Shown: positions 1 through 7,430, counted from the first letter of the stretch. The stretch: 26,498 bases of DNA from Pseudomonadota bacterium (GCA_021808055.1 JAKBCH010000027.1:1-26498); one strand, 5' to 3'. Notes: generated by a model not told the origin, from the sequence alone. A program made the numbers and translations.

Positions 1-193
1 TACTGACACGCCGATGTTGCACAGAGAAGCGGATAGCGAAGCGCGGTTGCGGGAGCTGGCGGCGGCGATTCCCCTTGGGCGTCTCGGCCAGCCTCGCGAC
101 GTCGCGGCGGCGATCGCCTTTCTTGCCTCTGACGATGCCAGTTTCATCACCGGTGCCATGCTGCCTGTCGATGGTGGGAACTCGGCGGTGTAA
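1..193 (+). CDS. SDR family oxidoreductase, C-terminal fragment
   Basis: Only the last 63 codons are in the window, read from position 2 to a TAA stop at 191-193. The tail has the typical end of a short-chain dehydrogenase/reductase: an [21 protein letters not shown] segment followed by the [12 protein letters not shown] motif that closes the Rossmann fold in classical SDRs. The catalytic Tyr-x-x-x-Lys and the nucleotide-binding glycines lie upstream, outside the window, so substrate and cofactor preference cannot be read. The gene converges on the methyltransferase that ends at 196, with two bases between the stops and no visible terminator. Family confidence is high; the function within the family is unknown. 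Confidence 0.9.
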   Translation, partial: TDTPMLHREADSEARLRELAAAIPLGRLGQPRDVAAAIAFLASDDASFITGAMLPVDGGNSAV

Positions 194-195
194 TT

Positions 196-915
196 CTACA
201 GCGCCGCACCTTCGCGCAACACCGCTTCCGCCTCCTTCGTAATTCCGCTCTCATCGTGCAGCACCAGCCCCGGCAGCAGCGCATCTGGCGTGCGGCTGGC
301 CTTTTGTGCCCGCACTAGAATCAGCTTTGCCTTTACCCCGGCGCGCGGCCAAAGCGGCAGCAGCGTGATACCCCCGCAGGCCGGGCGCAGCAGCACAGCC
401 GCTTCGGCATAAGCAAAAGCGGGCAAGGCGAGGATGATTGTCCCTTTATCGCGCAGCACGCGCAAAAGCTCTTTCACCCAGGCCGCTAATGTGGCTTGGG
501 GCGCATGATGGGCGAGAGCGCGGGCGGTGTCAGGCGAAGGGGTGTTTTCTGCGCCAAACCATGGCGGATTGGCCATTACATGCTGGAATGTCTGGGCTGC
601 AAATGGCAGGGCGGTGGCGTCGCCATTCACCGCCGAAAGACCCACAAACTTGTTCTCCGCGAAGTTTTGCGCCGCCAAAGATGCCAGTTCGCCGCTGCGT
701 TCAACGCCCACACCGCACATATCCGGCACCCGTGCCGCCAGGCAGAGCAGAGCCGCCCCAGCGCCGGTGCCTGTCTCCAAAACCGCCTCGCCCGACCGGG
801 CGGGCACCATGGCGGCCATCAACACGGGCTCAAACCCGGTTCTGTGGCCAGAGCGGAGCTGGCGGTAGCTCAGCCGCCCGCCCAGAAGCCCGCCAATGCT
901 TGTCGCGTTATCCAT
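196..915 (-). CDS. TrmN6-like SAM-dependent methyltransferase
   Basis: A 239-residue class I methyltransferase. SAM-binding motif I is LETGTGAGA near residues 46-54, an acidic VGVERS follows near 69-74, and the N6-adenine-type catalytic motif NPPW is at about 116-119. These match the COG4123 group that contains the tRNA1(Val) adenine-37 N6-methyltransferase, so modification of tRNA (or rRNA) adenine in the cytoplasm is the best guess. The frame stays open upstream to 1185, but that part antisense-overlaps the polyprenyl synthase. The ATG at 915 begins just before conserved sequence (GGRLSYRQLRSGHRTGFEPVL) and is the likely start. The gene is divergent from the polyprenyl synthase, with a 52-bp gap. 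The substrate is inferred, not shown. Confidence 0.85.
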   Translation of the reverse strand: MDNATSIGGLLGGRLSYRQLRSGHRTGFEPVLMAAMVPARSGEAVLETGTGAGAALLCLAARVPDMCGVGVERSGELASLAAQNFAENKFVGLSAVNGDATALPFAAQTFQHVMANPPWFGAENTPSPDTARALAHHAPQATLAAWVKELLRVLRDKGTIILALPAFAYAEAAVLLRPACGGITLLPLWPRAGVKAKLILVRAQKASRTPDALLPGLVLHDESGITKEAEAVLREGAAL

Positions 916-967
916 CCCCGCTTGACCCTTCTGAAATCCCGCCCGATATGGTGCTAACGCAATTTGC

Positions 968-1990
968 TTGGACAGGTTAGGGCTGAATTTGGACGGTGCG
1001 ACGCCATTGACGACCGATGCTCTCAGCCGCCTCACGGCGCTGCTGGAACCGGAGTTGAAAGCCACCAACGAGGCGATAATCGCCCGGATGGACAGCCCCG
1101 TGGCGCTCATTCCGCAGCTTGCCGCGCATATTGTTGCGGCGGGGGGCAAGCGGATGCGGCCTTTGCTCACCTTGGCCGCCGCCAAGCTGTGCGGTTATGG
1201 CGGAGACAGGCAGGTGCGGCTCGCCGCCTGTGTTGAGTTCATCCATACCGCGACCTTGCTGCATGACGATGTGGTGGATGAATCTCTGCTGCGCCGGGGG
1301 TTTGCCTCCGCCAATGCGGTTTTTGGTAACAAGGCTTCCGTGCTGGTGGGGGACTTCTTGTTTTCCCGCGCGTTTGAGCTGATGGTTGAGGATGGCTCGC
1401 TGGATGTGCTGCGGATTCTCTCCAACGCCTCAGCCACCATCGCCGAGGGGGAGGTGCTGCAACTCACCACCCAGAACGACATTTCCACCACCACCCAGAA
1501 ATATTTTGAGGTCATTCGTGGCAAAACCGCTGCCCTTTTTGCTGCGGCAGCAGAAGTGGGCGGGGTGATCGCCGGGGCGGGGGCTGAGGAATGCGCGGCC
1601 TTACGCAGTTTTGGCATGGACCTTGGCATGGCGTTCCAGCTGGTGGACGACGCGCTGGACTACGCCGCCGACCAAAGCGAGCTGGGCAAGACCGTGGGGG
1701 ATGATTTCCGTGAGGGTAAGCTGACCTACCCCGTGATTCTGGCGGTGGAAGAGGCTGATGCGGAGGAACGCGGCTTCTGGCTACGCACCATGGAAAATAG
1801 CGAGCAAACAGAAGCGGATTTGATGACGGCGTTGGGCTTGATTAAAAAACACGATGCCACCGCCCGCACAATCGCCCGGGCGGACCAGTTTATTGAGAAC
1901 GCGGTGAAGACACTCTCGCGCTTTCCTGAAGGCGAGATACGCAATGCCCTGGCCGGGGTGGCGCGTTACACCACCGCCCGGCGGCATTAA
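968..1990 (+). CDS. ispB: Polyprenyl (octaprenyl-type) diphosphate synthase
   Basis: A trans-isoprenyl diphosphate synthase that condenses IPP with an allylic diphosphate to make the long prenyl tail of ubiquinone. Visible landmarks are GGKRMRP (residues 59-65), the first aspartate-rich motif D100-D101-x-x-D104 in LLHDDVVDE, the second D227-D228-x-x-D231 in FQLVDDALDYAAD, and K186 in IRGKTAAL. Length (about 340 aa) is normal for IspB/SdsA-type enzymes. Product chain length cannot be read from sequence. No ATG exists in frame near the start. TTG 968 opens the frame, but TTG 989 is preceded by AGGTTAGGG about 7 nt upstream and may be the real start. A TTGACC element lies at 922-927. With coq7 near 19.9 kb this gives two ubiquinone-pathway genes in the window. 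Confidence 0.92.
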   Translation: MDRLGLNLDGATPLTTDALSRLTALLEPELKATNEAIIARMDSPVALIPQLAAHIVAAGGKRMRPLLTLAAAKLCGYGGDRQVRLAACVEFIHTATLLHDDVVDESLLRRGFASANAVFGNKASVLVGDFLFSRAFELMVEDGSLDVLRILSNASATIAEGEVLQLTTQNDISTTTQKYFEVIRGKTAALFAAAAEVGGVIAGAGAEECAALRSFGMDLGMAFQLVDDALDYAADQSELGKTVGDDFREGKLTYPVILAVEEADAEERGFWLRTMENSEQTEADLMTALGLIKKHDATARTIARADQFIENAVKTLSRFPEGEIRNALAGVARYTTARRH

Positions 1991-2005
1991 GCTAAAGCTT
2001 AGCTT
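1989..2005. terminator. AT-rich hairpin shared by two converging stop codons
   Basis: A perfect 7-bp inverted repeat, AAGCTAA-AGC-TTAGCTT, with T residues after it on the plus strand and A residues before it. It begins inside the stop codon of the polyprenyl synthase and contains the stop codon of yajC. Its position between two convergent genes and the run of four T on the plus strand suggest a short bidirectional terminator. The stem is AT-rich and would be weak. Confidence 0.45.
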
Positions 2006-2343
2006 TTATCGGCTGCGGTGGTGCTCAACACGGTGGCAATCGTTGAGCGGACAATGCTCACGGTGACATTCGGCGCGATCTCGACCTCGATCTCGTTAAC
2101 GCCATCCGCGGCTTTCTTCACCAGCCCCACGATGCCGCCCGCCGTAACCACCTTATCGCCGCGCTTCAGCCCCCCCAGTTTGCCCTTAAGCTCTTTTTGC
2201 TGCTTCTGCTGCGGCCGGATGAGCAGGAAATAGAACACGATAACAATCAGGCCGAGCGGTGCATACTGCATTAACGCGGCAAGGCTGTTATTACCCGTGG
2301 CGGCACCCGTGATGGTTTGCGCGTAGGCGGCGGATATGAACAT
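1999..2343 (-). CDS. yajC: Preprotein translocase subunit YajC
   Basis: A 114-residue single-span membrane protein, the accessory subunit that associates with SecDF at the Sec translocon. The N-terminus MFISAAYAQ is typical of alphaproteobacterial YajC. One membrane segment (about residues 28-41, YAPLGLIVIVFYFLLI) is followed by the hallmark RPQQKQQKE and then the cytoplasmic GGLKRGDKVVTAGGIVG motif. The ATG at 2343 has an AGGAG Shine-Dalgarno about 6 nt upstream. The gene is divergent from the DUF815 ATPase gene, with 73 bp between starts. secD and secF, often next to yajC, are not in this window. Confidence 0.95.
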   Translation of the reverse strand: MFISAAYAQTITGAATGNNSLAALMQYAPLGLIVIVFYFLLIRPQQKQQKELKGKLGGLKRGDKVVTAGGIVGLVKKAADGVNEIEVEIAPNVTVSIVRSTIATVLSTTAADKS

Positions 2344-2416
2344 GGGATCTCCTGGTTGCCGTAAAGTTGCGCGGACCATAGGGTGCGCGCCGATGCAGTC
2401 AACAGGGGTGTGCCGA

Positions 2417-3271
2417 ATGAATGACGACGTGCTGCGCAGAATTGCCGAAGCGCTCGAGCGCCTGGCCCCAAAGCCGCCCGCCCTGCCCGAGCTTGGGGCG
2501 GCCGATGCTTTCGTGTGGCATCCGGCAGAGAAGACTCTGGCCCCCGTAAAGCGCGTGGCGAGGGTGGCGCTGGAGCTGCTGAAGGGCGTTGAGATGCAAA
2601 AGCAGCAAGTGCTTGAAAACACGCTGCGGTTTGCCCAGGGGCTGCCAGCGAACAACGCCATGCTTTGGGGCGCCAGGGGGATGGGCAAGTCCTCGCTGGT
2701 AAAAGCTGCCCATGCTGAAGCAAACCGGCAATTCCCTAAAGCCGTGGCGCTGATCGAGATTCACCGCGAGGATATTGGCACCCTGCCAGAGCTGCTCAAT
2801 CTGCTGCGCGAGGCACCCCGCCGTTCGGTGATTTTGTGCGACGATCTGTCTTTCGAGAAAGGTGATTCAGACTACAAGGCCCTGAAATCGGTGCTGGATG
2901 GCGGAATCGAGGGCCGGCCGGAGAACGTGTTGTTCTATGCCACCTCCAACCGTCGGCATCTGATGCCGCGCGAGATGATCGACAATGAACGCTCAACTGC
3001 GATCAACCCCGGCGAGGCGGTGGAAGAGGCTGTCTCCCTCTCAGACAGGTTTGGACTGTGGATTGGCTTTCATAACAGCGACCAGCAGCAGTTCTTCGCC
3101 ATGGTCGAGGGTTATGCGGCGGTTTATCAGCTGCCCATTTCCAATGAGGATTTGCGCGCGGCGGCGGTGGAATGGTCGATGACGCGCGGCAGCCGCTCAG
3201 GCCGGGTGGCCTGGCAATTTATCCAAGACCTGGCCGGACGGCTTGGGGTGCGCTTGACCTCGGGCGCGTGA
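2417..3271 (+). CDS. DUF815 family AAA+-like ATP-binding protein
   Basis: A 284-residue P-loop ATPase of the DUF815 family. Walker A is GARGMGKSS (residues 85-93) and Walker B is VILCDDLSF with D142-D143. Family signatures further on include a KALKSVLDGGIEGRPENVLFYATSNRRHLMP-type stretch (about residues 157-187) and a sensor-2-like GSRSGRVAWQF segment near the C-terminus. The molecular role of DUF815 proteins is not established; they are soluble AAA+-like proteins of unknown client. ATG 2417 is chosen because AGGGGTG lies about 8 nt upstream and the 27 codons before it (from 2336) overlap the yajC start and look non-coding. It is divergent from yajC. Confidence 0.88.
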   Translation: MNDDVLRRIAEALERLAPKPPALPELGAADAFVWHPAEKTLAPVKRVARVALELLKGVEMQKQQVLENTLRFAQGLPANNAMLWGARGMGKSSLVKAAHAEANRQFPKAVALIEIHREDIGTLPELLNLLREAPRRSVILCDDLSFEKGDSDYKALKSVLDGGIEGRPENVLFYATSNRRHLMPREMIDNERSTAINPGEAVEEAVSLSDRFGLWIGFHNSDQQQFFAMVEGYAAVYQLPISNEDLRAAAVEWSMTRGSRSGRVAWQFIQDLAGRLGVRLTSGA

Positions 3272-3327
3272 AAAGGGAAAGGAAGCGTACAGCAACACCC
3301 TCGGCCTTAAGGGAGGGGTGCTTATGC

Positions 3328-3417
3328 GGAAGGGTGGCCGAGTGGTTTAAGGCAGCGGTCTTGAAAACCGCCGTGCGTTAACGCGTACCGTGGGTTCGAA
3401 TCCCACCTCTTCCGCCA
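3328..3417 (+). tRNA. tRNA-Ser (anticodon UGA)
   Basis: A 90-nt tRNA that folds by eye. The acceptor stem is GGAAGGG/CTCTTCC with one G-U pair. The D-arm begins TGGCCGAGTGG, and the anticodon stem GCGGT/ACCGC carries loop CTTGAAA, giving anticodon TGA. A class II long variable arm follows, then T-arm GTGGG-TTCGAAT-CCCAC, discriminator G and an encoded CCA. The long variable arm and the anticodon both fit serine (UCN codons). T-rich DNA follows directly, without a clear hairpin. Confidence 0.97.
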
Positions 3418-3658
3418 TGTATTTTTGAATATTTTCATTTAGAATCAATAGTCATCAAATATAATCGGGGAAGTACTGAGCGTCCGCTTCAACATATATG
3501 GGGCGATGGAATGCTGTTTTTCTGGCTATCCCTGCCCGCTGGACCTGAAACTTGGGCACGTGTCTGACGCGAAGTATGGTTAACATGTAGTAAATTATTG
3601 TTATAACGGCATGGATCGGTTAGAATTTTGGCATAATTGCATTCAAGGAAGCGTGTCC
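3418..3658. other. AT-rich intergenic region after tRNA-Ser
   Basis: About 240 bp without a convincing gene, clearly richer in A+T than the flanking core genes (for example TATTTTTGAATATTTTCATTT just after the tRNA). No repeat of the tRNA 3' end and no integrase was found. It carries a promoter-like pair just before the zincin-Hint gene. The base composition shift directly at a tRNA 3' end is compatible with an old insertion, but nothing proves it. Confidence 0.5.
3580..3607 (+). promoter_or_regulatory. Candidate sigma-70 promoter of the zincin-Hint gene
   Basis: TTAACA at 3580-3585 and TATAAC at 3602-3607 are separated by 16 bp, both close to the housekeeping consensus. Transcription would begin near 3614. 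That is downstream of the ATG at 3611, so it argues for a GTG start at 3653 or 3659 instead. Confidence 0.45.
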
Positions 3659-5155
3659 GTGGGCCTTAAAATAAATATATCTTACGACACGAGTGTCACA
3701 GCTCTCAGCACCACTAATCCAACACTCTACAACGAATTTACGACCGCCGTTCAAACCGCGGTCAATTATTTTCAGAGCCTTGTTACCAACAAGATCACGG
3801 TTAATATCGCGTTCGGGTGGGGCGAAGTAGGCGGCGGTGCGATCACTCCTGGTGCAAGTGGCGAGAGTATATCCAGGGAGTACACAGGTCTTTCATACTC
3901 AAACATCCAATCGCTGTTAACCTCGGCCTATACGGCACCTGGAGCCTCCGCCGTTCAGCGAGCTGCTGCTGCCACGCTGACGACAACGGACCCCACCAAC
4001 GGTGCCAGCTTTAACTTAAACACCGCCGAAGCAAAGGCCCTGGGTATGGCTGGGGTGAGCCCCAACGATCCCGCTCTCGACGGTTCAGTGGGCCTCGATA
4101 GTTCAAGCGCCACGACATGGGCCTGGGTTGGCCAAAGCTACACCAACAGTAGCGAAGACGCGGTCGCCACGATTGAGCATGAAATCTCGGAAGTCCTTGG
4201 CCGGAGCGCTACGGGGGGAGCAGGTGGCACGTATAACCCTCTGGATCTGTTTCGCTATACCGCGGCGAATGGTCTTGCCTCGGATTCGATCGGTGCCGTG
4301 GCCGGCGTGCGCGACCAGCCGTTTGTAGCCGGATACAACGCCAATGCGCCTTCCTATTTTTCCTATAATGGCACAACCGTAACGCAGCTTTTCGAAACCC
4401 CGACCGATGTCACCACCCTGGGTACTGATGTTGCCGACTGGGCAGGTTATGCAGGAGTAGGCGGCAACACGCCCGTATATGATGCGTTTGGCGACAGCCC
4501 GACCGGTGCGCCCTCTCCGGTTTCGACCACCGATCTGCAAGTTCTCAACGTGCTGGGCTATAGCCTGGCGCCGACCTGTTTTTTTGCCGGCACCCGGATT
4601 GCAACAGCAAACGGCGAGGTCAGGGTTGAGGACATAACGCCCGGCACATTGCTGATGACTTATGCCGGCGAGATATTGCCCGTGCGGTGGCTTGGCCGCT
4701 CGGAAGTCTCGATGCGCTTTGCTGATCCTCTCCGGGTCTTGCCGATCCGTATCCGCGCCGGTGCATTGGGTGAAAACATGCCACGCCGAGACCTGCTCGT
4801 CTCGCCGTGCCACGCCATGTTCGTTGAGGGCGTTCTCATCCAAGCGGGCGCTCTGGTTAACGGCGTAACCATCATCCAGGAACGGGACGTGCCTGAGACA
4901 TTTACGTATTATCACGTTGAACTCGCCACGCATGAGCTGCTGGTCGCCGAGGGCGCACCTTCGGAAAGCTTCGTTGACAATGTTGACCGGATGGCGTTTT
5001 CCAACTGGGCAGAGCATGAGGGAATTGTCGAAACCGCGCCCATCACGGAAATGTCCTATCCGCGCGCCAAGTCTCGCCGCCAGGTGCCGCAGCATATCAG
5101 CCGGATGATGGAAGGCCGCGCCATGGTCCATGGTTGGGTTGAGGCGGCCGCTTGA
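3659..5155 (+). CDS. Zincin-like metalloprotease with C-terminal Hint_2 domain
   Basis: A 498-residue two-domain protein. Residues ~1-300 resemble the bacterial metalloprotease family with motif IEHEISEVLGR (zinc His174, catalytic Glu175), ending in the usual DLQVLNVLGYSL. There is no second zinc His at the HExxH spacing, as in that family. Residues ~307-441 form a Hint (hedgehog/intein) domain of the alphaproteobacterial type. It opens with Cys307 in TCFFAGTRIATANGEVRVEDI, has an internal SPCHAMF block, and closes with YYHVELATHELLVAEGAPSE...VDN. No Sec signal peptide or RTX repeats are visible, so the export route is unknown. GTG 3659 is chosen because AAGGA lies 9 nt upstream; ATG 3611 is an alternative but lies before the predicted transcript start. 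The stop overlaps the start of the lipoprotein gene. Self-processing by Hint and release of an active protease is inference. Confidence 0.8.
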   Translation: MGLKINISYDTSVTALSTTNPTLYNEFTTAVQTAVNYFQSLVTNKITVNIAFGWGEVGGGAITPGASGESISREYTGLSYSNIQSLLTSAYTAPGASAVQRAAAATLTTTDPTNGASFNLNTAEAKALGMAGVSPNDPALDGSVGLDSSSATTWAWVGQSYTNSSEDAVATIEHEISEVLGRSATGGAGGTYNPLDLFRYTAANGLASDSIGAVAGVRDQPFVAGYNANAPSYFSYNGTTVTQLFETPTDVTTLGTDVADWAGYAGVGGNTPVYDAFGDSPTGAPSPVSTTDLQVLNVLGYSLAPTCFFAGTRIATANGEVRVEDITPGTLLMTYAGEILPVRWLGRSEVSMRFADPLRVLPIRIRAGALGENMPRRDLLVSPCHAMFVEGVLIQAGALVNGVTIIQERDVPETFTYYHVELATHELLVAEGAPSESFVDNVDRMAFSNWAEHEGIVETAPITEMSYPRAKSRRQVPQHISRMMEGRAMVHGWVEAAA

Positions 5156-5418
5156 AATGGCGTATCTTTTTACTTGTCTTGGGGCTTAGCCTGACGGGCT
5201 GCCAGAGCGGTGCCGCCACGGCGGTTAAGCCCTGCGCGAAAACAGCCCAGGCCGAGCTTATAACTTGTGATAATGGCAGGGAATGCAGCAATGCCTGTCA
5301 CCTGGCCGTCGCCAATTATCGCCAGTGTATGAACGTGACAATGCATCAAATGATTCTCGGCAGCCCCCTGCATTGCCTGCCTGCGCCTGCCGCCAAAGCG
5401 GCCAACGGCATGCCATAG
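5152..5418 (+). CDS. Small Cys-rich putative lipoprotein
   Basis: An 88-residue protein with a lipoprotein signal: basic MKWR, a hydrophobic stretch and lipobox LTGC with Cys17 as the acylation site. The mature part has six more cysteines (28, 39, 45, 49, 59, 75), an even number that would suit three disulfides in the periplasm. The start is a TTG that overlaps the TGA of the zincin-Hint gene (TTGA), so translation is probably coupled to it and the two products may act together. No family was recognised. It could be an inhibitor, chaperone or anchor for the upstream protease, but nothing in the sequence decides this. The TTG start has no separate Shine-Dalgarno, which weakens the call. Confidence 0.6.
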   Translation: MKWRIFLLVLGLSLTGCQSGAATAVKPCAKTAQAELITCDNGRECSNACHLAVANYRQCMNVTMHQMILGSPLHCLPAPAAKAANGMP

Positions 5419-5530
5419 GCCAAACGGTCCAGTTTAATCTTGGATATTGCGTAAAGTTTAAAGAGCGTCCGTCATCTGCAAGATATCGTTTAAACGACTA
5501 AACATTAATCCCCCTGTCGCCATCGGGAGT

Positions 5531-5815
5531 TTGCAACAGGCACCGGCCCAAGCAGCCAAGAGCTTTTCAACACAACAAGAGGTTAAAGGCACCAGCGTTT
5601 ATAACGCTGATGGCGAAAGCCTTGGTTCAATGTATGGCGTTATGATCGACAAGCGCAGCGGAATGGTGGCGTATGCCGTGCTTTCATTCGGTGGATTTCC
5701 GGGAATGGACGAGACTTATCATCCTCTGTCATGGAAGCAGCTTGTTTATAATGAGCAGTATGGCGGGTATCTGGTGAATCTGAGCAGGGATTTCCTGCAA
5801 GGCGCGCCAGCTTAA
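5531..5815 (+). CDS. PRC-barrel domain protein
   Basis: A 94-residue protein that is almost entirely one PRC-barrel: KGTSVYNADGESLGSM, then VMIDKRSGMVAYAVLSFGGFPGMDE, then YHPLSWKQLVYNEQYGGYLV. This matches the small soluble alphaproteobacterial PRC-barrel proteins of about 90-130 residues, which are often stress-linked but poorly understood. The start is uncertain. TTG 5531 is the only common start codon in frame before the domain, and the GGGAG just before it is only one base away, too close to work well. The rare ATT at 5504 is the only other candidate. The original 5' end may have been lost or altered. It lies 112 bp after the lipoprotein gene. Confidence 0.75.
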   Translation: MQQAPAQAAKSFSTQQEVKGTSVYNADGESLGSMYGVMIDKRSGMVAYAVLSFGGFPGMDETYHPLSWKQLVYNEQYGGYLVNLSRDFLQGAPA

Positions 5816-5909
5816 GCGGTTTCGGACAGTCCTGATTGGGCGTCCGCAAGATATCTCGGGGGAGATCGATCAGTTTACGGCAAGCGGACTTCGGCATTCT
5901 GAATAAATT

Positions 5910-5940
5910 TGCGGCGATTAAGCATTGCTCAATCGCCGCA
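5910..5940. terminator. Bidirectional terminator between converging genes
   Basis: A perfect 10-bp stem, TGCGGCGATT / AATCGCCGCA, with an 11-nt loop. On the plus strand TTTCT follows; on the minus strand AATTTATT follows. It sits between the PRC-barrel gene (ending 5815) and the DUF202 gene (ending at 5952 on the other strand), so it can end both transcripts. Confidence 0.75.
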
Positions 5941-5951
5941 TTTCTGCTGGC

Positions 5952-6341
5952 TCACAATAAAGAAGCGATGACGGTATAAAGCAAATACAGGAACAATGTG
6001 CCGCCGAGCAGCACTAAAAGGCCCACGAGAAAAAGATCGGTTTTGCCAGCGCCTTGTTGCTTTGGGTCGGGCGACTCAATGCTGCGTCTTATTTGCCTGA
6101 ACCGTATCGCTGCAACGATCATCATAATTCCACCGAGCAGGATGAGCGATAAGCCCGCGATATCGCCCACAAGCTGGCCACCTGTTGAAAATTTATGCTT
6201 GGTGAGCGACGTGGCTGCGATCTCCAGGAAGAGGTCGAATTTTTCTACCAGAAAGCCAAACGCCATAACGGCCAGAGCGGTTCTCACCCAGGCAAGAAAT
6301 GTCCGTTCGTTCGCGGCGTGGTCGCTATAACGTTCGAGCAG
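5952..6341 (-). CDS. DUF202 family inner-membrane protein, non-standard start
   Basis: A short membrane protein of the DUF202 (YidH-like) family, function unknown. Three hydrophobic segments are visible: ALAVMAFGFLVEKF, GLSLILLGGIMMIVAAI and FLVGLLVLLGGTLFLYLLY. The first ordinary start codon is GTG 6287, but the frame stays open upstream and encodes LLERYSDHAANERTFLAW, which is the conserved DUF202 N-terminus. Translation must therefore begin before 6287. No ATG, GTG or TTG lies in frame before the upstream TAA; CTG at 6341, with GGGAGG 9 nt upstream, is the best candidate (129 aa), and ATT at 6350 is another. The alternative is a start codon lost by mutation. Confidence 0.78.
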   Translation of the reverse strand: MLERYSDHAANERTFLAWVRTALAVMAFGFLVEKFDLFLEIAATSLTKHKFSTGGQLVGDIAGLSLILLGGIMMIVAAIRFRQIRRSIESPDPKQQGAGKTDLFLVGLLVLLGGTLFLYLLYTVIASLL

Positions 6342-6449
6342 CGGAAAAATCCTCCCAGGAAGGGTAAAGTGCCGGTTTTATCTTATCCCTGAATTCGCTT
6401 ATTATAAATATCAGGGTAGGGCCAGGCCGTGCCGCAGGGGGAGGCAAAG

Positions 6450-7418
6450 ATGCAGCACGGGCATACGCAGGGTCACGATGATCACGATCACCATGACCAT
6501 CACGATCATCACCATGGTGCAGGCGGGCACAGCCACGCGCCGGTCAATTTTGGCAACGCCTTTGCCATCGGCATGGTATTAAATCTTGGCTATGTCATCG
6601 GCGAGGCGTTTTATGGTGTTGCCGGGCATTCTTTGGCATTGCTGGCGGATGCCGGGCATAATTTAGGCGATGTGCTTGGCCTTGCGGCTGCCTGGCTGGC
6701 AGCGTGGCTGGGCCAAAAGCATCCAGGTGGGCGTTACACTTATGGGTTGCGACGCGCCTCCATCCTCTCAGCGCTGGGCAATGCAGTTTTGCTGCTGCTG
6801 GTTACCGGCGGCATAGCCTGGGAGGCGGTGCTGCGCCTTATCGCGCCGGGCGCGCCGGGGGGTGCGGTTATTATGGTGGTGGCGGCCATCGGCATTGCCG
6901 TGAATGGCGGAACCGCGCTGCTCTTCATGTCTGGCCGGAAAGGGGATTTAAACGTTCGCGCGGCGTTTACCCATATGCTGGCGGATGCCGCCGTGGCGGC
7001 CGGAACCGTGGCGGCGGGTGCCTTGATTTTGTGGACGGGCTGGAACCGGGTGGACCCTGCCGTGAGCCTTGTCATCGGCGTTGTTATCATCGCGGGTACG
7101 TGGTCGCTGTTACGCGATTCGATAAAGCTTTCCCTTGATGCCGTGCCGGATGGCATTGAGCCCAGCGCCGTTGAGAGCTTTCTGCTTGGCCTGCCGGGGG
7201 TTGTGGCGATTCATGACGTGCATATCTGGGGGTTGAGCACGACGGATGTGGCGCTTACCGCACATTTGGTTTGCCACGAAGAGGCGGCAGGGCAGGGCCT
7301 GCTCGTATATATCGCTGAGGAAATGCGGGAACATTTTGGCATCGGCCATGCCACTATTCAGCTTGAAACGCCTGCGGTGGCCGAAATATGCTGCCTGCGG
7401 CCAGACCATGTAATCTGA
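6450..7418 (+). CDS. Cation diffusion facilitator (zinc exporter, CzcD/ZitB-like)
   Basis: A 322-residue CDF transporter that exports Zn2+ (possibly Co2+ or Cd2+) from the cytoplasm by proton antiport. The first 30 residues are a His/Asp-rich metal-binding tail with more than a dozen histidines. Six membrane segments follow. Two HxxxD metal-site motifs are present, H70-D74 (ADAGHNLGD) in TM2 and H175-D179 (THMLAD) in TM5, the arrangement typical of Zn-selective members. The C-terminal part (about 235-322) is the cytoplasmic dimerisation domain with GVVAIHDVHIWGLS. ATG 6450 is preceded by GGGGAGG at ideal spacing; GTG 6429 is the longer alternative. No metal-sensor gene is adjacent. It is divergent from the DUF202 gene. 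Confidence 0.93.
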   Translation: MQHGHTQGHDDHDHHDHHDHHHGAGGHSHAPVNFGNAFAIGMVLNLGYVIGEAFYGVAGHSLALLADAGHNLGDVLGLAAAWLAAWLGQKHPGGRYTYGLRRASILSALGNAVLLLLVTGGIAWEAVLRLIAPGAPGGAVIMVVAAIGIAVNGGTALLFMSGRKGDLNVRAAFTHMLADAAVAAGTVAAGALILWTGWNRVDPAVSLVIGVVIIAGTWSLLRDSIKLSLDAVPDGIEPSAVESFLLGLPGVVAIHDVHIWGLSTTDVALTAHLVCHEEAAGQGLLVYIAEEMREHFGIGHATIQLETPAVAEICCLRPDHVI

Positions 7419-7430
7419 GTGCGGCGCAAC

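Noticed and set aside
3418..3610. Possible genomic-island attachment site after tRNA-Ser(UGA)
   Set aside because: No direct repeat of the tRNA 3' end and no integrase gene were found in the window; only the AT-rich composition supports it.
4103..5131. A 342-codon open frame antisense to the zincin-Hint gene
   Set aside because: The opposite strand encodes clear protease and Hint motifs. The antisense product has no recognisable features.
6387..6416. CCCTGA ... TCAGGG inverted repeat between the DUF202 and zinc exporter genes
   Set aside because: Only 6-bp arms with an 18-bp spacer and no wider symmetry. It overlaps a TATAAA stretch but fits no known metal-sensor site that I can name; chance is likely.
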